The notes under the pieces were generated by a model. The model had not been told where the DNA came from, searched no databases, and was given only the letters and a program-made list of their open reading frames with translations. Shown here in pieces: positions 6,095-6,894 of a stretch of 6,894 nucleotides of DNA. The DNA is taken from NCBI GenBank assembly GCA_001399705.1, contig LJCR01000115.1, positions 1 through 6,894 on the forward strand, read 5' to 3'. Within the stretch, counting starts at the first letter, position 1, and every line of letters begins with the position of its first letter. The position numbers and the translations under genes were made by a program. The DNA comes from Kouleothrix aurantiaca. GTDB taxonomy: Bacteria; Chloroflexota; Chloroflexia; Chloroflexales; Roseiflexaceae.

Positions 6095-6894
6095 GTGCGC
6101 GGGAATCGTTCGAAGCCGTGGTTAGCCGACCACGTGATATTTGTGAGCTATCGCTGGCTGGCCTGGGCACTCACCGCGCTGGTGTTGCTGTACCAGGGCC
6201 GCCTGTTCTCCTATGCCATTCTTCTGGGCGTGACGGCAGCCGTGAACCTTGGCTACACGGTTGCGGCCCGGCAGTTCACCAGCAAGGCGCAGCGCAACCC
6301 TCTGATACTGGGCAGTGATATCCTGTACACGCTGGCAGTTGTGGCTTCGAGCGGTGGGTGGGCAAGCCCGTTTGTGCTGTATGCCTACAGCAGCCTGGTG
6401 TTGCCGGGCTTGCTCGACGGTCTGCGCGGCTGGGTGATGTCGAGCCTGAGCTTTGTGTCGCTGGCGGCAATCATTCTCTGGGCCGTCGATCTTCCTCCCG
6501 CCGCGGCGCTGGCCGAGTATGGCTGGCTGCGCCTGGTGCTGCTACTGGTCGCGCCGATTGCGTTTGCGTTTGTGCTGCCCTGGCTGGTTGAAACCGCGCG
6601 CCAGCTTATCCAGCGCCAGCACTCGCACACGTCTCAGGTGCCGGCCCCGCGGCTTGAGCGCACGCTGAACGCCGAGCCGCCGCGCTTTGCAAGTGGTGGG
6701 CGCGTGCCGCCACGCATGCGCGATCGGCTGCTCGACGATGCACCGCTGGCTTTGCAGCTGATCAAAACGCGTGCAACCGAGCAGAGCGTCGAAGATCTGC
6801 GGCGAACTATTTTCATGCCGTTTACCTCGACCGATCCCGATCTCGCAACCGCGCTCGATCAGCTCGCGACGCGCTTCGGCCAGCACACCGGTAT
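6095..6894 (+). CDS. Membrane sensor histidine kinase, NarL-type (HisKA_3-like), 3' end missing
   Basis: The frame is open from GTG 6095 to the window end, with 266 residues visible. GTG 6095 is the first possible start after an in-frame TGA at 6089. GAGG at 6085-6088 gives good spacing. Six hydrophobic segments, at about residues 20-33, 39-57, 70-84, 91-107, 113-131 and 144-163, form a membrane sensor domain. It includes the Gly-Gly-Trp-Ala-Ser-Pro-Phe-Val-Leu-Tyr motif (87-96), of a type recurrent in multi-helix sensor kinases. A polar linker (about 166-205) follows. Residues 235-266, from Leu-Arg-Arg-Thr-Ile-Phe to a Phe-Gly-Gln-His-Thr-Gly end, resemble the stretch between the HisKA_3 dimerisation helices and the ATPase domain of NarL-family kinases. 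The expected His box aligns with Arg-Leu-Leu-Asp-Asp (211-215), placing Leu213 where the phosphoacceptor His should be, and the helical hairpin looks about 20 residues short. The ATP-binding domain would lie beyond the window. A response regulator gene may follow. Kinase assignment is by pattern only. Confidence 0.75.
   Translation, partial: MRGNRSKPWLADHVIFVSYRWLAWALTALVLLYQGRLFSYAILLGVTAAVNLGYTVAARQFTSKAQRNPLILGSDILYTLAVVASSGGWASPFVLYAYSSLVLPGLLDGLRGWVMSSLSFVSLAAIILWAVDLPPAAALAEYGWLRLVLLLVAPIAFAFVLPWLVETARQLIQRQHSHTSQVPAPRLERTLNAEPPRFASGGRVPPRMRDRLLDDAPLALQLIKTRATEQSVEDLRRTIFMPFTSTDPDLATALDQLATRFGQHTG

Noticed and set aside
5895..6125. A 76-codon open frame starting with TTG in the intergenic region
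   Set aside because: It spans the predicted promoter and leader and runs into the kinase gene, has no ribosome binding site, and its composition is unlike a protein.

Overview
The window is high-GC bacterial DNA (60-base samples run from about 50% to 82% G+C) with five protein genes and the start of a sixth, all on the + strand. The best guess for the source is a Chloroflexota bacterium of the Roseiflexus/Chloroflexus type. The reasons are the mix of gene families, a secreted beta-helix protein ending in a Tyr-x-Pro-Met plus Arg-Arg tail like those I recall from that phylum, and a six-helix NarL-type sensor kinase N-terminus. This is inference from style and recall, not from a marker gene.

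Positions 2-5221 hold four closely packed genes. They are the 3' part of an unrecognised gene (2-772), an AAA+ ATPase with intact Walker A, Walker B, pore loop and arginine-finger positions (785-2563), a secreted parallel beta-helix protein with a choice-of-anchor-Q-type C-terminus (2624-3991), and an unrecognised 403-residue soluble protein (4010-5221). Gaps are 12, 60 and 18 bases, with no convincing terminator between them, so they probably form one operon whose promoter lies upstream of the window. The three cytoplasmic-looking proteins plausibly work together as an ATPase module with accessory subunits. The beta-helix gene differs in base composition, and its product is exported, so it looks like a later insertion.

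Positions 5222-5888 hold a small three-helix membrane protein with an Ala-rich charged tail (5301-5831). Its strong Shine-Dalgarno sequence sits unusually far from the start, with a small hairpin in between. A long GC-rich terminator-like hairpin (5856-5888) ends this transcription unit.

Positions 5889-6094 are non-coding, with a good sigma-70-type promoter (TTGCCG, 17 bases, TACACT with an extended -10) and a structured leader of about 115 bases. They lead into a partial gene (6095 to the window end) for a membrane sensor histidine kinase. Its recognisable dimerisation region appears shortened, with Leu where the phosphoacceptor His would be expected.

The main points for follow-up are the uncharacterised AAA+ cassette, the compositionally distinct secreted gene inside it with its C-terminal tail, the atypical kinase, and two unusual translation-initiation regions.
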